DNA from: Deinococcus humi
GTDB taxonomy: Bacteria; Deinococcota; Deinococci; Deinococcales; Deinococcaceae
Direction of reading: 5' to 3'
Assembly: GCF_014201875.1 (NCBI RefSeq)
Contig: NZ_JACHFL010000009.1
Coordinates: 62,001 to 126,000 of the forward strand
DNA length: 64,000 bases
The notes beneath the pieces were generated by a model. It did not search any database. It had not been told where the DNA came from and saw only the letters and a list, made by a program, of their open reading frames with translations. How positions within the stretch are numbered: the first letter of the stretch is position 1; each line of letters starts with the position of its first letter. The translations under genes were made by a program, and so were the position numbers. Of this stretch, positions 17,572 to 27,128 are shown piece by piece.

Positions 17572-18804
17572 ATGACCGATTCCCCCCTTCTGTCCCTTCC
17601 CTCCCCAGCCGTGATCGCTTTAATCGGCGCACCCGGCGCGGGCAGGCACACCTTCGCCGCCCGGCATTTCCAGCCCTCTCAGGTGCTGTCGGGCGATTTC
17701 TCGCTGGAATTGCGGGGCCGGCTCGCGCGGGGCGAACCGACCGTGATCGACGCTCCACTGACCCGCCCGGACGAGCGGCGACTCGTGCTGGAGGCCGCCC
17801 GCGCCCATGATCTGCCCGCCGCCGCCGTCGTCCTCGATCTGCCCCGGACGGTGCTGGAGGAGCGGGCCGTGCGGTTGGGCCGTGATCCAGGCTCGGTCCT
17901 GCCCGAGTTCGCCGAGCTACGACGCACGCTGGGCGGCCTCCAGAAGGAGGGCTTTCGTCCGGTCTACGTTCTGCGCTCTGTGGCCGAGATCGACGCCGCA
18001 CAGGTGGTATACGTGCCGCTAGCTCCAGATCGGCTTGATCTGCACGGCCCCTTTGACTTTATCGGCGACGTGCACGGCTGCCTCCCGGAACTGCTGGACC
18101 TGCTGGACCGACTCGGTTACGTCATCACCGGGTCAGCGGTGATGCCTCCAGCGGGCCGCACCGCCGTCTTTCTGGGCGATCTGACCGATCGGGGGCCGGA
18201 CAGCGCGGGCGTGCTGCGGCTGGTGATGGGCATGGTGGCGTCGGGCGCGGCGCTGTGCGTGCCGGGAAACCACGACGAGAAGCTGGCCCGCGCGCTGGAC
18301 GGCAAGGCGGTCAAGGCGGTGCACGGTCTGGACCTGACCTTGGAACAACTGGACGCGGCGGGCGAGGCCTTTAAAGCCGGGGTGCGGGCCTTTATCGGCA
18401 AGCTGCCCAGCCACTTGGTGCTGGACGGCGGGCGGGTGGTGGTGGCGCACGCCGGGTTGCCGGAACGCTACCAGGGCCGCGTCTCCGGCCGCGTGCGCAG
18501 CTTCACGCTGTACGGCGACGTGGACGGCACCTACGACGCGCTGGGCCTGCCTGTGCGCCGGGACTGGGCCGCCGGGTACACGGGGGAGGCCATCGTGGTC
18601 TACGGGCACACGCCGGTCGCCGCGCCCGTCTGGGTCAACCGCACGGTGGATATCGACACCGGCTGCGCGTTTGGCGGCGCCCTGACCGCGCTGCGCTACC
18701 CGGAACTGAACTTTTTCAGCGTGCCCGCGCGCCAGCAGTATGTGCCCCCACCGCGCCCCCTGCCGCTGCTGGGGCCGGGGACGGGCACACCCGAATTGCG
18801 CTAG
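17572..18804 (+). CDS. Pnkp/PrpE-like polynucleotide kinase-phosphatase
   Basis: The protein has 410 residues from the ATG at 17572; the frame is open much further upstream over the divergent gene. The N-terminal P-loop kinase-like domain (about 1-155) has a variant Walker [10 protein letters not shown], with Arg for the usual Lys. The C-terminal calcineurin-type phosphatase has all metal motifs: [29 protein letters not shown] and YGHTPV (about 160-350). Bacterial Pnkp has the same kinase-phosphatase order but adds a ligase domain, absent here. The phosphatase should act on RNA/DNA ends or dinucleoside polyphosphates; kinase activity is doubtful. Its TAG lies in a CTAG shared with the stop of the opposing remnant. 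Confidence 0.8.
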   Translation: MTDSPLLSLPSPAVIALIGAPGAGRHTFAARHFQPSQVLSGDFSLELRGRLARGEPTVIDAPLTRPDERRLVLEAARAHDLPAAAVVLDLPRTVLEERAVRLGRDPGSVLPEFAELRRTLGGLQKEGFRPVYVLRSVAEIDAAQVVYVPLAPDRLDLHGPFDFIGDVHGCLPELLDLLDRLGYVITGSAVMPPAGRTAVFLGDLTDRGPDSAGVLRLVMGMVASGAALCVPGNHDEKLARALDGKAVKAVHGLDLTLEQLDAAGEAFKAGVRAFIGKLPSHLVLDGGRVVVAHAGLPERYQGRVSGRVRSFTLYGDVDGTYDALGLPVRRDWAAGYTGEAIVVYGHTPVAAPVWVNRTVDIDTGCAFGGALTALRYPELNFFSVPARQQYVPPPRPLPLLGPGTGTPELR

Positions 18805-19113
18805 AGGACGCCTGGCACAAATCGCCTGGTCCGGCGGCGATACGCGGCGTATGCCGGGAAGCGGGCCAGCAACGCCGCTTCCTCATGGGCAGCCTTGAAA
18901 TGAAACAGCGTGGCCAGGGCTGCCGTCCAGCCCAGGGCGCCCGCACTGCCCCGGCGGACCGCCCAACCCAACCCCAGGGCCAGCACGCCGCTGAAGGAAA
19001 GTCACTTCTTTGCGCCGTCCACTCAGGGCCACCAGCGCCATCAGAGCGAATTGTGCCGCCACGAAAGGGCCGCCCCGCTGGAGGAAGCGTTGGAGACGGC
19101 CCAGGGGGTTCAT
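18801..19113 (-). pseudogene. Frameshifted isoprenylcysteine methyltransferase-like membrane protein
   Basis: The N-terminal part reads from ATG 19113 as MNPLGRLQRFLQRGGPFVAA then QFALMALVALSGRRK. The C-terminal part is in another frame from about 18998 to TAG 18801 and reads LALGLGWAVRRGSAGALGWT, with the family-like end FHFKAAHEEAALLARFPAYA followed by [14 protein letters not shown]. The second frame is closed just upstream by a TGA inside GAAGTGACTTTCC (about 19003-19015). One base gained or lost there would join them into a protein of about 100 residues like short ICMT/PEMT-family methyltransferases. Sequencing error is possible. Confidence 0.6.
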
Positions 19114-19122
19114 CCGCTGAGT

Positions 19123-19836
19123 CTAGCCCGGAGTCACCACGCCGTCGCGCACGCTCAGGCGGTGGTGCGCCAGCGCCGCCACCTCTGAATCGTGGGTGAT
19201 CAGGACCACGCGGCGGCCCTCGGCGGCGGCCCCGGTCAGCAGGCCCAGCACCAATTCGCCCGTCTTGCTGTCCAGGTTTCCAGTGGGCTCGTCGGCCAGC
19301 AGGATGCCCGGATCGCGCGCCAGGGCGCGGGCGATGGCGACGCGCTGGGCCTCCCCGCCCGAGAGCTGGTTGGGCAGGTGGCCGGCGCGGTTGGCCAGCC
19401 CCACCAGTTCCAGCAGGTCTCGCGCCCGCGCCCGCCTCTCCTTCGGGGACAATCCCGCCAGCGTCAGCGGAAACTCCACGTTCTCCTGCGCGCTCAGGAT
19501 GCTGACCAGATTGTGGTTCTGGAACACGAAGCCGTAGTGCGCCAGCCGGAAGTCGGCCCGAGCCGGCTCCGAAAGGGTGGTCAGGTTGACCTCGCCCACC
19601 GAGACATGTCCGGTGCTGGGCGTGTCGAAGCCTGCCAGCAGGTTCAGCAGCGTGCTCTTGCCGCTGCCCGAAGGCCCCACCACCGCCGTCATGCCGGGGG
19701 GAAAGGTGTGGGTGAAGGAAGCCAGCGCCTGCACCTGCCCCTCGCCGCTGGGGTAGACGCGCGACAGATTCTCGATGTGCAGCGGCGGGGTGCTGGCGGT
19801 CTGAACCCCGCGTTCCTGCATGGGCGTAGCGGTCAT
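19123..19836 (-). CDS. MacB/LolD-like ABC transporter ATP-binding protein
   Basis: The protein has 237 residues. Walker [10 protein letters not shown] (about 55-63), Q-loop VFQNHNLVS, signature [19 protein letters not shown], Walker [14 protein letters not shown] and the switch His in LITHDS are all intact. The ATG overlaps the permease stop by one base (TGATG), so the pair is coupled. With an FtsX-type permease this is the MacB-like class that drives mechanotransmission for lipoprotein, peptide or drug efflux. The substrate is unknown. Confidence 0.92.
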   Translation of the reverse strand: MTATPMQERGVQTASTPPLHIENLSRVYPSGEGQVQALASFTHTFPPGMTAVVGPSGSGKSTLLNLLAGFDTPSTGHVSVGEVNLTTLSEPARADFRLAHYGFVFQNHNLVSILSAQENVEFPLTLAGLSPKERRARARDLLELVGLANRAGHLPNQLSGGEAQRVAIARALARDPGILLADEPTGNLDSKTGELVLGLLTGAAAEGRRVVLITHDSEVAALAHHRLSVRDGVVTPG

Positions 19837-20999
19837 CAGACCCTCCCCAGCGCTTCGGTGATGTTCAGGCGGCTGGCGGTGCGGGCGGGCAGCAGACCCG
19901 ACACCAGACCCAAGAACAGGCTGATGCCCAGCGCCAGCAAGACCAGCCGGGGGGTCAGCGCGGCGGCGTCAATGCCGGCCAGGTCCTGGGTGTACAGGTT
20001 GACGCCCCAGATGCCCACCAGCCCCACGATCACGCCGCCCACACCGCCCACCAGCGACAGCAGCAGCGACTCGCTCAGAACTAGGGCCCGCACGAAGCCG
20101 GGCCGCGCCCCGATGGCCCGCAGTGTCCCGAATTCGCGGGTCCGCTCGAACACGCCCATCATCACCGTGTTCGCCACCGCCAGCCCGCCCACGATCAGTG
20201 AGATCAGCGAGATGCCGAAGCGCACCGCGTCACTGATCTTCAGCGCCCGCTCCACGAAGCTCAGGAAATCCGACTGAGTGGAGGCCTCCAGATCCAGCTT
20301 GTCGGACAGCTGCGTGGCCACCTCCCGCGCCTGACGGGGGTTGTCCAGCTTGACCGCCACCAGCGAGACGCGGCCCTCTGCGCCCTCTGCCTTTTGCAGG
20401 GTGCTCAGCGGCAGGAAGATGAAGTTGTCCACCAGCCCCGACTCGGGGGCCAGCACGCCCACCACCTCCGCCTTGTTGCGGCGGTTGAGATTAAGAGTGC
20501 TGCCTATCCTCAGATTCAGGTTCTGTGCCGCCTTCGCGCCCAGCACCGCCACGCCCTGGCCCTCGTCGGCAGGGGTGAAGGCGCGGCCCTGCGCCGCCGA
20601 GACATTGGGAAACACCGTTCCAATGCCCTGGGCGGCGGGCAGACCGTACAGCACCACACTTTGCGACACGTCCAGACTGCCGCGAATGGTCATGACCACC
20701 GGGGTCACCGTCTTGATGCCCAGCTCCGGGGCCAGCGCCTGAATGTCGCCCACGGCTTTGTCGGGCAGGTTGGGCTGCGGGGCAAAGCCCTGCGTGAAAC
20801 CGCTCAGCGACACCTGAATGTCCGGGCCGATGCCGCCGAGCTGCTCCACGAACACCTTGCGGATGCCCTCGCCCAGCGACAGGAAGATCACCATGCTCGC
20901 CACCGCCACCGTGATCCCCAGCGCAGTCAGGCCCGTCCGCACCCGCCGCCGCGTCAGTCCGCGCCAGGCCAGTCCCCATAGATCCGTCCATTTCATCAT
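19836..20999 (-). CDS. MacB-like FtsX-family ABC permease
   Basis: The protein has 387 residues from the first ATG (20999); a second ATG at 20996 sits 7 nt after a TACCTT hexamer and is equally possible. One N-terminal membrane helix ([20 protein letters not shown], about 24-43) is followed by a large periplasmic MacB core domain and three C-terminal helices. The FtsX region includes [20 protein letters not shown]. The operon head is divergent from the DUF4127 gene, with 119 bp between the starts. Confidence 0.9.
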   Translation of the reverse strand: MMKWTDLWGLAWRGLTRRRVRTGLTALGITVAVASMVIFLSLGEGIRKVFVEQLGGIGPDIQVSLSGFTQGFAPQPNLPDKAVGDIQALAPELGIKTVTPVVMTIRGSLDVSQSVVLYGLPAAQGIGTVFPNVSAAQGRAFTPADEGQGVAVLGAKAAQNLNLRIGSTLNLNRRNKAEVVGVLAPESGLVDNFIFLPLSTLQKAEGAEGRVSLVAVKLDNPRQAREVATQLSDKLDLEASTQSDFLSFVERALKISDAVRFGISLISLIVGGLAVANTVMMGVFERTREFGTLRAIGARPGFVRALVLSESLLLSLVGGVGGVIVGLVGIWGVNLYTQDLAGIDAAALTPRLVLLALGISLFLGLVSGLLPARTASRLNITEALGRV

Positions 21000-21003
21000 C
21001 CTC

Positions 21004-21009
21004 AAGGTA
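21004..21009 (-). promoter_or_regulatory. -10 hexamer TACCTT
   Basis: It ends 4 nt before the first and 7 nt before the second ATG of the ABC permease. Confidence 0.4.
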
Positions 21010-21106
21010 CGCTGGAAGGTCAGGAGTGGGGGGCGGGGATGTTACAGAGGAAGCGGCGGCGGGGAATCAAAGGGCGGCGGCCTCTTTCCTTCTCATCCCC
21101 CGCCGC

Positions 21107-21112
21107 TAGCCT
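21107..21112 (+). promoter_or_regulatory. -10 hexamer TAGCCT
   Basis: It ends 6 nt before the ATG at 21119 of the DUF4127 gene. Confidence 0.6.
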
Positions 21113-21118
21113 GCGCCC

Positions 21119-22402
21119 ATGCTTCGCCCTGCCCTTCTTCTTTCTCTGTTCCTGACGGCCCAGGCCGGCGCACAGACCCTGCTGCCCCTGGATTCACGGC
21201 CCGCGACACGGGTGCTGCCCGCGCTGATCGCGGGGCTGGCAGGCGGCACGCCCCACGTTCCGCCCGCCCTGCTGCTGGGCAACGCCGCGCAGGAGGCCAA
21301 TCCGGCGCTGCTGGCTGCCTGGCTGAACACCCAGTCCACCGCTGGTCCGCTGATCGTCGCGCTGGACGCGCTGGCTTACGGCGGTCTGGTTCAGTCTCGC
21401 ACCAGTCCGCTGACGGCGTCGGCAGCGCTGGCCCGACTGGAACCCCTGCGCGAGTGGCACACCCGCACCGGGCAGCCCATCTACGCCTTCATCACCCTGC
21501 CGCGCGAGCCGGACGCCACAGACCGGGCGCGCAATCTGGCGGTGGCGCGGGCCATGCTGGACTGGGCACAGGCGGGCATTTTTGCCGCGCTGGACATCAC
21601 CTGGGACGACGCCCTGCCCGGCAGCCCGGCCCCGGCAGAGGGCGCAGCGCTGGCAGGTGAAGCGGCGGCCAGAGGATTGACGAACGTGCGCGTCTACCCC
21701 GGCGCGGACGAGGTGCTGTCCATGCTGGTGGCCCGCGCCCTGGCCCCTCAGGAGAAGACCGTGCGTGTGGAATACAGCGATCCGGTGGCCGCCGAGAAGG
21801 TCATCCGCTACGAGGGGATCCCCCTGACCCGCAGCGCGGCTAACCACGCGGCGGGCAGCGGATTCACGGTGGTGGACTCGGCTGTGGATACGACTGAGGC
21901 CGACCTGACCCTCTACGTCTTCAACGGCGGCGATCCCAGGCAGGCAGCCCTGCGCGTCAGCGCCCTGCTGCGGCGCGGGCCAGTAGCGGTGGCGGACGTG
22001 GAGCGGGTCAATCTGGGCAACTCGCGGCTGTGGGCGGACCTGACCACGTTGCGTCAGCACGCCAATCTGCGGGCGCTGGCAACGTGGGGCACGCCCGGCA
22101 ACAACCTGGGCTCGGCGCTGGCCCACGCCAGGCTGAGCCTGAACGGGGCCGATCCGGTGCGCCAGGACGCCCTGCTGGCCCGTGAGTACACCAACGACGT
22201 GATCTACAGCAGCGAACTGCGCGCCGCGCTACGCAAGGCCGTGCCGGAAAAGGAGCTCGACACGCCGAAGGGTCAGGCTGCGCTGCTGAGGCTGGCGCAG
22301 GATTACTTTCCATTGCGAGTTGGCAACGCCTACATGCTGAACGACGCCGTCCTGCCGTGGGGCCGCTCGTTCGAGTGGGATTTCGATCTGAAGGCACGCT
22401 AA
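21119..22402 (+). CDS. Secreted DUF4127-family protein
   Basis: The protein has 427 residues. A signal peptide ([19 protein letters not shown]) is followed by the family's opening [19 protein letters not shown] (about 20-38) and [13 protein letters not shown] (about 82-94). Later conserved-looking segments are [12 protein letters not shown] and [17 protein letters not shown] near the C terminus. The reaction of DUF4127 proteins is not established as far as I know. It is monocistronic with its own -10 element. Confidence 0.85.
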   Translation: MLRPALLLSLFLTAQAGAQTLLPLDSRPATRVLPALIAGLAGGTPHVPPALLLGNAAQEANPALLAAWLNTQSTAGPLIVALDALAYGGLVQSRTSPLTASAALARLEPLREWHTRTGQPIYAFITLPREPDATDRARNLAVARAMLDWAQAGIFAALDITWDDALPGSPAPAEGAALAGEAAARGLTNVRVYPGADEVLSMLVARALAPQEKTVRVEYSDPVAAEKVIRYEGIPLTRSAANHAAGSGFTVVDSAVDTTEADLTLYVFNGGDPRQAALRVSALLRRGPVAVADVERVNLGNSRLWADLTTLRQHANLRALATWGTPGNNLGSALAHARLSLNGADPVRQDALLAREYTNDVIYSSELRAALRKAVPEKELDTPKGQAALLRLAQDYFPLRVGNAYMLNDAVLPWGRSFEWDFDLKAR

Positions 22403-22525
22403 CGGTCAGACCTGCGCTGCCTCCAGACTCGGTTTGATGGCCGACTGCGACACACTAGGACGACTTAAACACAGCTTTGACTCGTTTTTTGAGATATAGC
22501 CCATCAGGCAGGGACTGGCCGGATC

Positions 22526-22531
22526 TATGCT
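22526..22531 (+). promoter_or_regulatory. -10 hexamer TATGCT
   Basis: It ends 7 nt before the ATG at 22539 of the SUKH-like gene and overlaps the upstream ATG at 22527, which is therefore unlikely to be the start. Confidence 0.5.
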
Positions 22532-22538
22532 GAACGTC

Positions 22539-23027
22539 ATGTCTGACGGCACTGCCGATTCCCTCCTCTGTGGCCTCGGCGTTCATCTTCCTCACTGGTA
22601 CACGACCTTCTTGTCCAACCCTCCCAGCGAATTGACCACAACTCGAAATAGCCCCGACAAATCTGCGCAAGTTCCAGCGGATGAGCGGATCTTTCTTCGA
22701 CCAGGGCAGATCATTCGATTCAACCGGGATCTTTGGTCAGACCGTGAGACACCCTGGATGGCTGATGGCAGGCCCTGGCCAACGAATTATCTGGTCATTG
22801 GCGAAGATGGCGGCGGTAACTTTGCTGTCATTGACTTGACGGGCGATGATGAGCGCATCTGGTGGTACGACCATGATGTGAGCGAGGGAACAGTGATTGA
22901 AATTGCTCCCAACATCCAGTCCTACGCACACAGCGTTGTTGCTGAATTCGAGCGTGATTTCCAGGCCAGAACCCACAAAATCACAATGGATCAGGCGCGC
23001 TTGGAACGCAAACGTCGTTCACGCTAA
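22539..23027 (+). CDS. SMI1/KNR4 (SUKH)-like protein, possible orphan immunity protein
   Basis: The protein has 162 residues. The segment NYLVIGEDGGGNFAVIDLTG followed by IWWYDHD (about 88-117) matches the SUKH pattern of a GGG-turn then WDH. The N-terminal part (PSELTTTRNSPDKSAQV, FLRPGQIIRF) is not recognisable. SUKH proteins are often immunity partners of polymorphic toxins or contact-inhibition systems; no toxin gene is adjacent. Base composition is visibly poorer in G+C than its neighbours and codon choice is more mixed, suggesting acquisition. The 136-bp gap upstream is also relatively AT-rich and holds no gene I can support. Confidence 0.6.
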   Translation: MSDGTADSLLCGLGVHLPHWYTTFLSNPPSELTTTRNSPDKSAQVPADERIFLRPGQIIRFNRDLWSDRETPWMADGRPWPTNYLVIGEDGGGNFAVIDLTGDDERIWWYDHDVSEGTVIEIAPNIQSYAHSVVAEFERDFQARTHKITMDQARLERKRRSR

Positions 23028-23137
23028 GCCGCCGACGTCGATGGTGGTCCATGCCAGTCCAGCATGCCCCCCGTACGGACTGGTCTTTGGAAGCTGGGGA
23101 AAGAGGCATGGAGTCGGGGGGCTTTTCGGCAGAGGCC

Positions 23138-24051
<914 letters not shown>

Positions 24052-24055
<4 letters not shown>

Positions 24056-24789
24056 GGTCGCCGCCAGATGGCCACCGTCGCGCCCACGGTCAGCAGCAGC
24101 CCCAGCCCGCCCAGGCCGGCCAGGAGCAGACTGGCGCGGTCACGGGTCTCGCCAACCGGGGCCAGCGTGCCGTCGGTAAAGGCGCGGGCGTCGCCTGCGG
24201 GGGCCAGCACGTCCACGGGCGTGGGCGCATTCGCCTGCCCGGTCTGCAGGCTGCCGGGGCCGGTCCCACCCGTGGGCCTGAGCAACCCGTCCGCCGACAG
24301 CGGGGTGTAGACGCTGCTGGTGACCCAGTACGCGTAACTTCCGGGGGGCACGGCGCTGTCGATGACCAGTTCGGTGCCCTCAATCCGCACAGTGGGCGCG
24401 CTCAGGGGCTGCAGGACGTCCTCCTGCTCCGTTACCCGCTCGAGCGTGCTGCCGAAACCGGTGACGCGCAGGTGGTACTGCCAGCCGCCGCTGCGGGCGC
24501 GCAGGCCGGTGTCCGCCAGCGCCTGACGCCCGCCGGGACTGGTCTTGATGAAGATATCGGTGACGCCCGCCGAGAAGCCCGACGGAGCGTTCCACGGGTT
24601 GCTGATCTGCCCGAAGCTGACCCTGAAGCGCATGCCACCCCCCTGCGGCGCGGCGCCGAATGAGCGCAGGTCCAGCGCTTCCTCGGTCACGGCGGGCTGG
24701 CGCGGCAGGATGTAGCCGCCGTCCCCACGCGCGTCCCCCGCCGGGTCGGGAACAGTCAGCAGGGTGGTGGTGAGCAGCAGCCAGAGCAC
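24052..24789 (-). CDS. Exported membrane-anchored protein with glucodextranase-type C-terminal-binding (DOMON-like) domain
   Basis: The protein has 245 residues, starting at GTG 24789, 7 nt after a TATACT hexamer. A short signal sequence ([13 protein letters not shown]) leads to the beta-sandwich opening [20 protein letters not shown] and [20 protein letters not shown], like the module found at the C terminus of glucodextranases. A C-terminal helix ([20 protein letters not shown]) with IWRRP anchors it. It is coupled to the EamA transporter (ATGA). The ligand is unknown. Confidence 0.65.
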
Positions 24790-24796
24790 ACGGGGG

Positions 24797-24802
24797 AGTA
24801 TA
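24797..24802 (-). promoter_or_regulatory. -10 hexamer TATACT
   Basis: It ends 7 nt before the GTG at 24789 and supports a leaderless GTG start. Confidence 0.55.
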
Positions 24803-24870
24803 GAGGGGCCGGTGCGGGGCGGATCAGGGCCGGTCTGCGCTGACGCCTGCCGTGCGCCCGTGCCATGTCG

Positions 24871-25962
24871 TTACAGCCGCACCAGATCGTCCCGGTGCAC
24901 TGCTTCCGGGCCATAGGTGAAGCCCAGCAGCGCCTCGATCTCGCGCGAGTGGTGCCCCGCAATGCGGCCCAGATCACCCGAGGCATAGCGCGTCAGGCCG
25001 CGCGCCACTTCCGCGCCGCCGGGGGCAATCAGACGAATGGTCTGACCACGCTGAAACTCGCCCTCCACACGGCGGATTCCGGCAGGCAGCAGGCTGGAAC
25101 CGCGCTCGGTCACCGCCTGCGCCGCGCCGTCATCCAGATGCACGCGGGCCGGGGCCACTTCCGCCAGAATCCAGCGCTTGCGGGCTTCCAGGCGCGATCC
25201 AGCCGCCAGGAAGCGGGTGCCCAGCGCCTCGCCGCCCACGATGCGGGCCAGCGCCTCCGGCGCGTCGCCAGGGGCGATGACCACCGGGGTTCCGGCGCGG
25301 GTGGCGATCTCGGCGGCCTGGATCTTGGTGTGCATTCCGCCCGTGCCCCGGTGCGAGCCTGCGCCGCCTGCCCGCGCCCAGACCTCCGGCGTCACGCGCT
25401 CTACCACGGGAATCAGGGTGGCGTCCGGGTCCGTGCGTGGATCGGCGGTGTACAAGCCCGGCGCGTCGGTCAGGATGACCAGCAGATCGGCGTCCACCAG
25501 ATTCGCCACGAAGGCCGAGAGGGTATCGTTGTCGCCCACCCGGATCTGTTCCAGGGCCACCGCGTCGTTCTCGTTGATGATTGGCAGCACGCCCCGGCTC
25601 AGGCAGGCTTCCAGCGTGGTGCGGGCGTTCAGGTAGCGGGTCCGGTCCCGGAAGTCGTCGGCGGTCAGCAGCACCTGCGCCACGTTCACGCCGTACAGCT
25701 CGGCCAGCAGGGCGTACAGGTGCATCAGGCGGCTCTGGCCCACGGCGGCCAGCAGCTGTTTCTCGGCCAGCGTGCGGTCCCGTGAGGGAAAGCCCAGCGC
25801 CTCCCAGCCCGCCAGCACCGCGCCGCTGCTGACCAGGACCAGCCCGTGCCCGGCGGCCTGCACCGCCACCATCGAGCGCATCAGGTCCACCATGCGCGGG
25901 CGGCTCAGGCGGTCTCCCCCCGCCGTCAGGACACTGGTGCCAAGCTTGAGGACGACGCGCAT
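24871..25962 (-). CDS. proB: Glutamate 5-kinase ProB with PUA domain
   Basis: First enzyme of proline synthesis, 363 residues. The amino-acid-kinase domain shows VVLKLGTSVLT (about 3-13), LVSSGAVLAG, LPIINENDAVA, VGDNDTLSAFVANLVDADLL and HRGTGGMHTKIQAAEIA. A C-terminal PUA domain follows (about 272-350: ILAEVAPARVHLDDGAAQAV). ProA is not adjacent. Feedback inhibition by proline is usual for the family. Confidence 0.95.
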   Translation of the reverse strand: MRVVLKLGTSVLTAGGDRLSRPRMVDLMRSMVAVQAAGHGLVLVSSGAVLAGWEALGFPSRDRTLAEKQLLAAVGQSRLMHLYALLAELYGVNVAQVLLTADDFRDRTRYLNARTTLEACLSRGVLPIINENDAVALEQIRVGDNDTLSAFVANLVDADLLVILTDAPGLYTADPRTDPDATLIPVVERVTPEVWARAGGAGSHRGTGGMHTKIQAAEIATRAGTPVVIAPGDAPEALARIVGGEALGTRFLAAGSRLEARKRWILAEVAPARVHLDDGAAQAVTERGSSLLPAGIRRVEGEFQRGQTIRLIAPGGAEVARGLTRYASGDLGRIAGHHSREIEALLGFTYGPEAVHRDDLVRL

Positions 25963-25968
25963 AAGGGC

Positions 25969-25974
25969 AGTCTA
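25969..25974 (-). promoter_or_regulatory. -10 hexamer TAGACT
   Basis: It ends 6 nt before the ATG at 25962 of proB. Confidence 0.6.
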
Positions 25975-26006
25975 CGGGCCAGCAACCGGGCCGGACGTCT
26001 GACGGT

Positions 26007-26981
26007 CTAAAACGCCAGGGGCTCTGTTTCTATTCCCCCGAAACGGACCAGTGACGCCTGCCGCCCCGCCGAGGCGCGCAGGGCTCCTGGCGACAGCACG
26101 GCGTCCTGGAAAGCGTCGATCAGCGCTGAAACCTCTGCCTGACCCCGGCGGGTGACGCTGCCAATCGGCCTCCACAGCGGGGTGGGCAGCGGGTACGCGC
26201 GCAGGTGGGAGGGCAGCGGCACACAGACCAGCCCGGTCAGGACCGTGAAGCCGTGGCCCTCGGCCACCCGGCCCAGCGCCACCTGCGGGTCTTTCAGGCA
26301 CACGCTGGGCGCGGGCGGCTGCGAATACCGGGCGACGTGCGCGGCGATGAAGGGGGCACAGTCCTCCTCACACACGATGTACGCGGCGCGGTGGAAATCG
26401 TCCCAGCTGCGGATGGGCGGCGCGTGGGCCGCCGTGATGATCAGGTACTCGTCGGCGAACAGGGCGCGCGCCCTCAGTTCGGGGCGCACCGGCAGGCGGC
26501 CCAGGCCCAGGTCTGCCTCGCCCGCCAGGACCTGGGCCTCGATCTCATCATGTTCGCCAGAGGTATCCCGCACCCGCACCTCTACCCCCGGATACAGGTG
26601 CTGAAAGCCGTTGAGGGCCGGGGTGATGAACTGCCGGATCACGCTGCGGCACGACACCACCCGCAGCGTGCCGCACAGCGTGGGGGCTGGGGCCGTCATG
26701 GCGCGCAGGGCGTCGGCGGCGTGGCGGGCGTGGGCCAGGACCCGCGCGCCCGCCGCCGTGGGCCACGCGCCGTGGCGGCCCCGCTCGAAGATCTGCAGGC
26801 CCAGCGCGGTCTCGGCGGCGCGCACAGTGTGGCTGACCGTGGACTGGGCCAGCCCCAGCCGCAACGCGGCCTCGCTGAAGCTGCCTGCCTCAGCCACTCC
26901 CAGCAACACGCTCAGGTGGGCGCTGCCCAGCGCAGGAAGTTGGCCAGACACTGGGAGGCGGGCGGGCGGTTCGGCGGTCAT
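26007..26981 (-). CDS. LysR-family transcriptional regulator
   Basis: The protein has 324 residues from the second ATG (26981), 6 nt after a TACACT hexamer. The N-terminal helix-turn-helix includes LLGVAEAGSFSEAALRLGLA followed by QSTVSHTVRAAE (about 25-56). A LysR substrate-binding domain begins near GTLRVVSCRSVIR. A five-cysteine content is a little high for the family. It is divergent from the secreted propeller-like gene; an ATC-N9-GAT dyad lies just upstream of its promoter, so autoregulation and control of the neighbour are likely. Confidence 0.88.
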   Translation of the reverse strand: MTAEPPARLPVSGQLPALGSAHLSVLLGVAEAGSFSEAALRLGLAQSTVSHTVRAAETALGLQIFERGRHGAWPTAAGARVLAHARHAADALRAMTAPAPTLCGTLRVVSCRSVIRQFITPALNGFQHLYPGVEVRVRDTSGEHDEIEAQVLAGEADLGLGRLPVRPELRARALFADEYLIITAAHAPPIRSWDDFHRAAYIVCEEDCAPFIAAHVARYSQPPAPSVCLKDPQVALGRVAEGHGFTVLTGLVCVPLPSHLRAYPLPTPLWRPIGSVTRRGQAEVSALIDAFQDAVLSPGALRASAGRQASLVRFGGIETEPLAF

Positions 26982-26987
26982 CATCCC

Positions 26988-26993
26988 AGTGTA
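26988..26993 (-). promoter_or_regulatory. -10 hexamer TACACT
   Basis: It ends 3 nt before the first and 6 nt before the second ATG of the LysR-family gene. Confidence 0.55.
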
Positions 26994-27002
26994 GAAGATG
27001 CC

Positions 27003-27017
27003 ATCGACATTCTCGAT
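27003..27017. promoter_or_regulatory. Candidate LysR operator ATC-N9-GAT
   Basis: The sequence ATCGACATTCTCGAT is a perfect dyad (ATCGA-N5-TCGAT) and fits the classical T-N11-A / ATC-N9-GAT box of LysR regulators. It lies 10 bp upstream of the regulator's -10 element. Confidence 0.5.
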
Positions 27018-27040
27018 ACAACCCTGTCCGCCATCGCCTC

Positions 27041-27080
27041 TGTGCATTGTTTCCGTCCGAAGCGAGGCTCAGAATGCACA
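27041..27080. repeat. Inverted repeat TGTGCATT-N24-AATGCACA
   Basis: Two perfect 8-bp arms (27041-27048 and 27073-27080) lie between the LysR-family gene and the divergent secreted gene. A second regulatory site is possible. Confidence 0.4.
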
Positions 27081-27128
27081 GGACACCTTGACCGATCCAG
27101 GCTCCACACGCTCTTCAGGAGGCCAACC

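Noticed and set aside
24871..25785. Plus-strand frame of about 300 codons opposite proB
   Set aside because: It is the shadow of proB, which has every glutamate-5-kinase motif.
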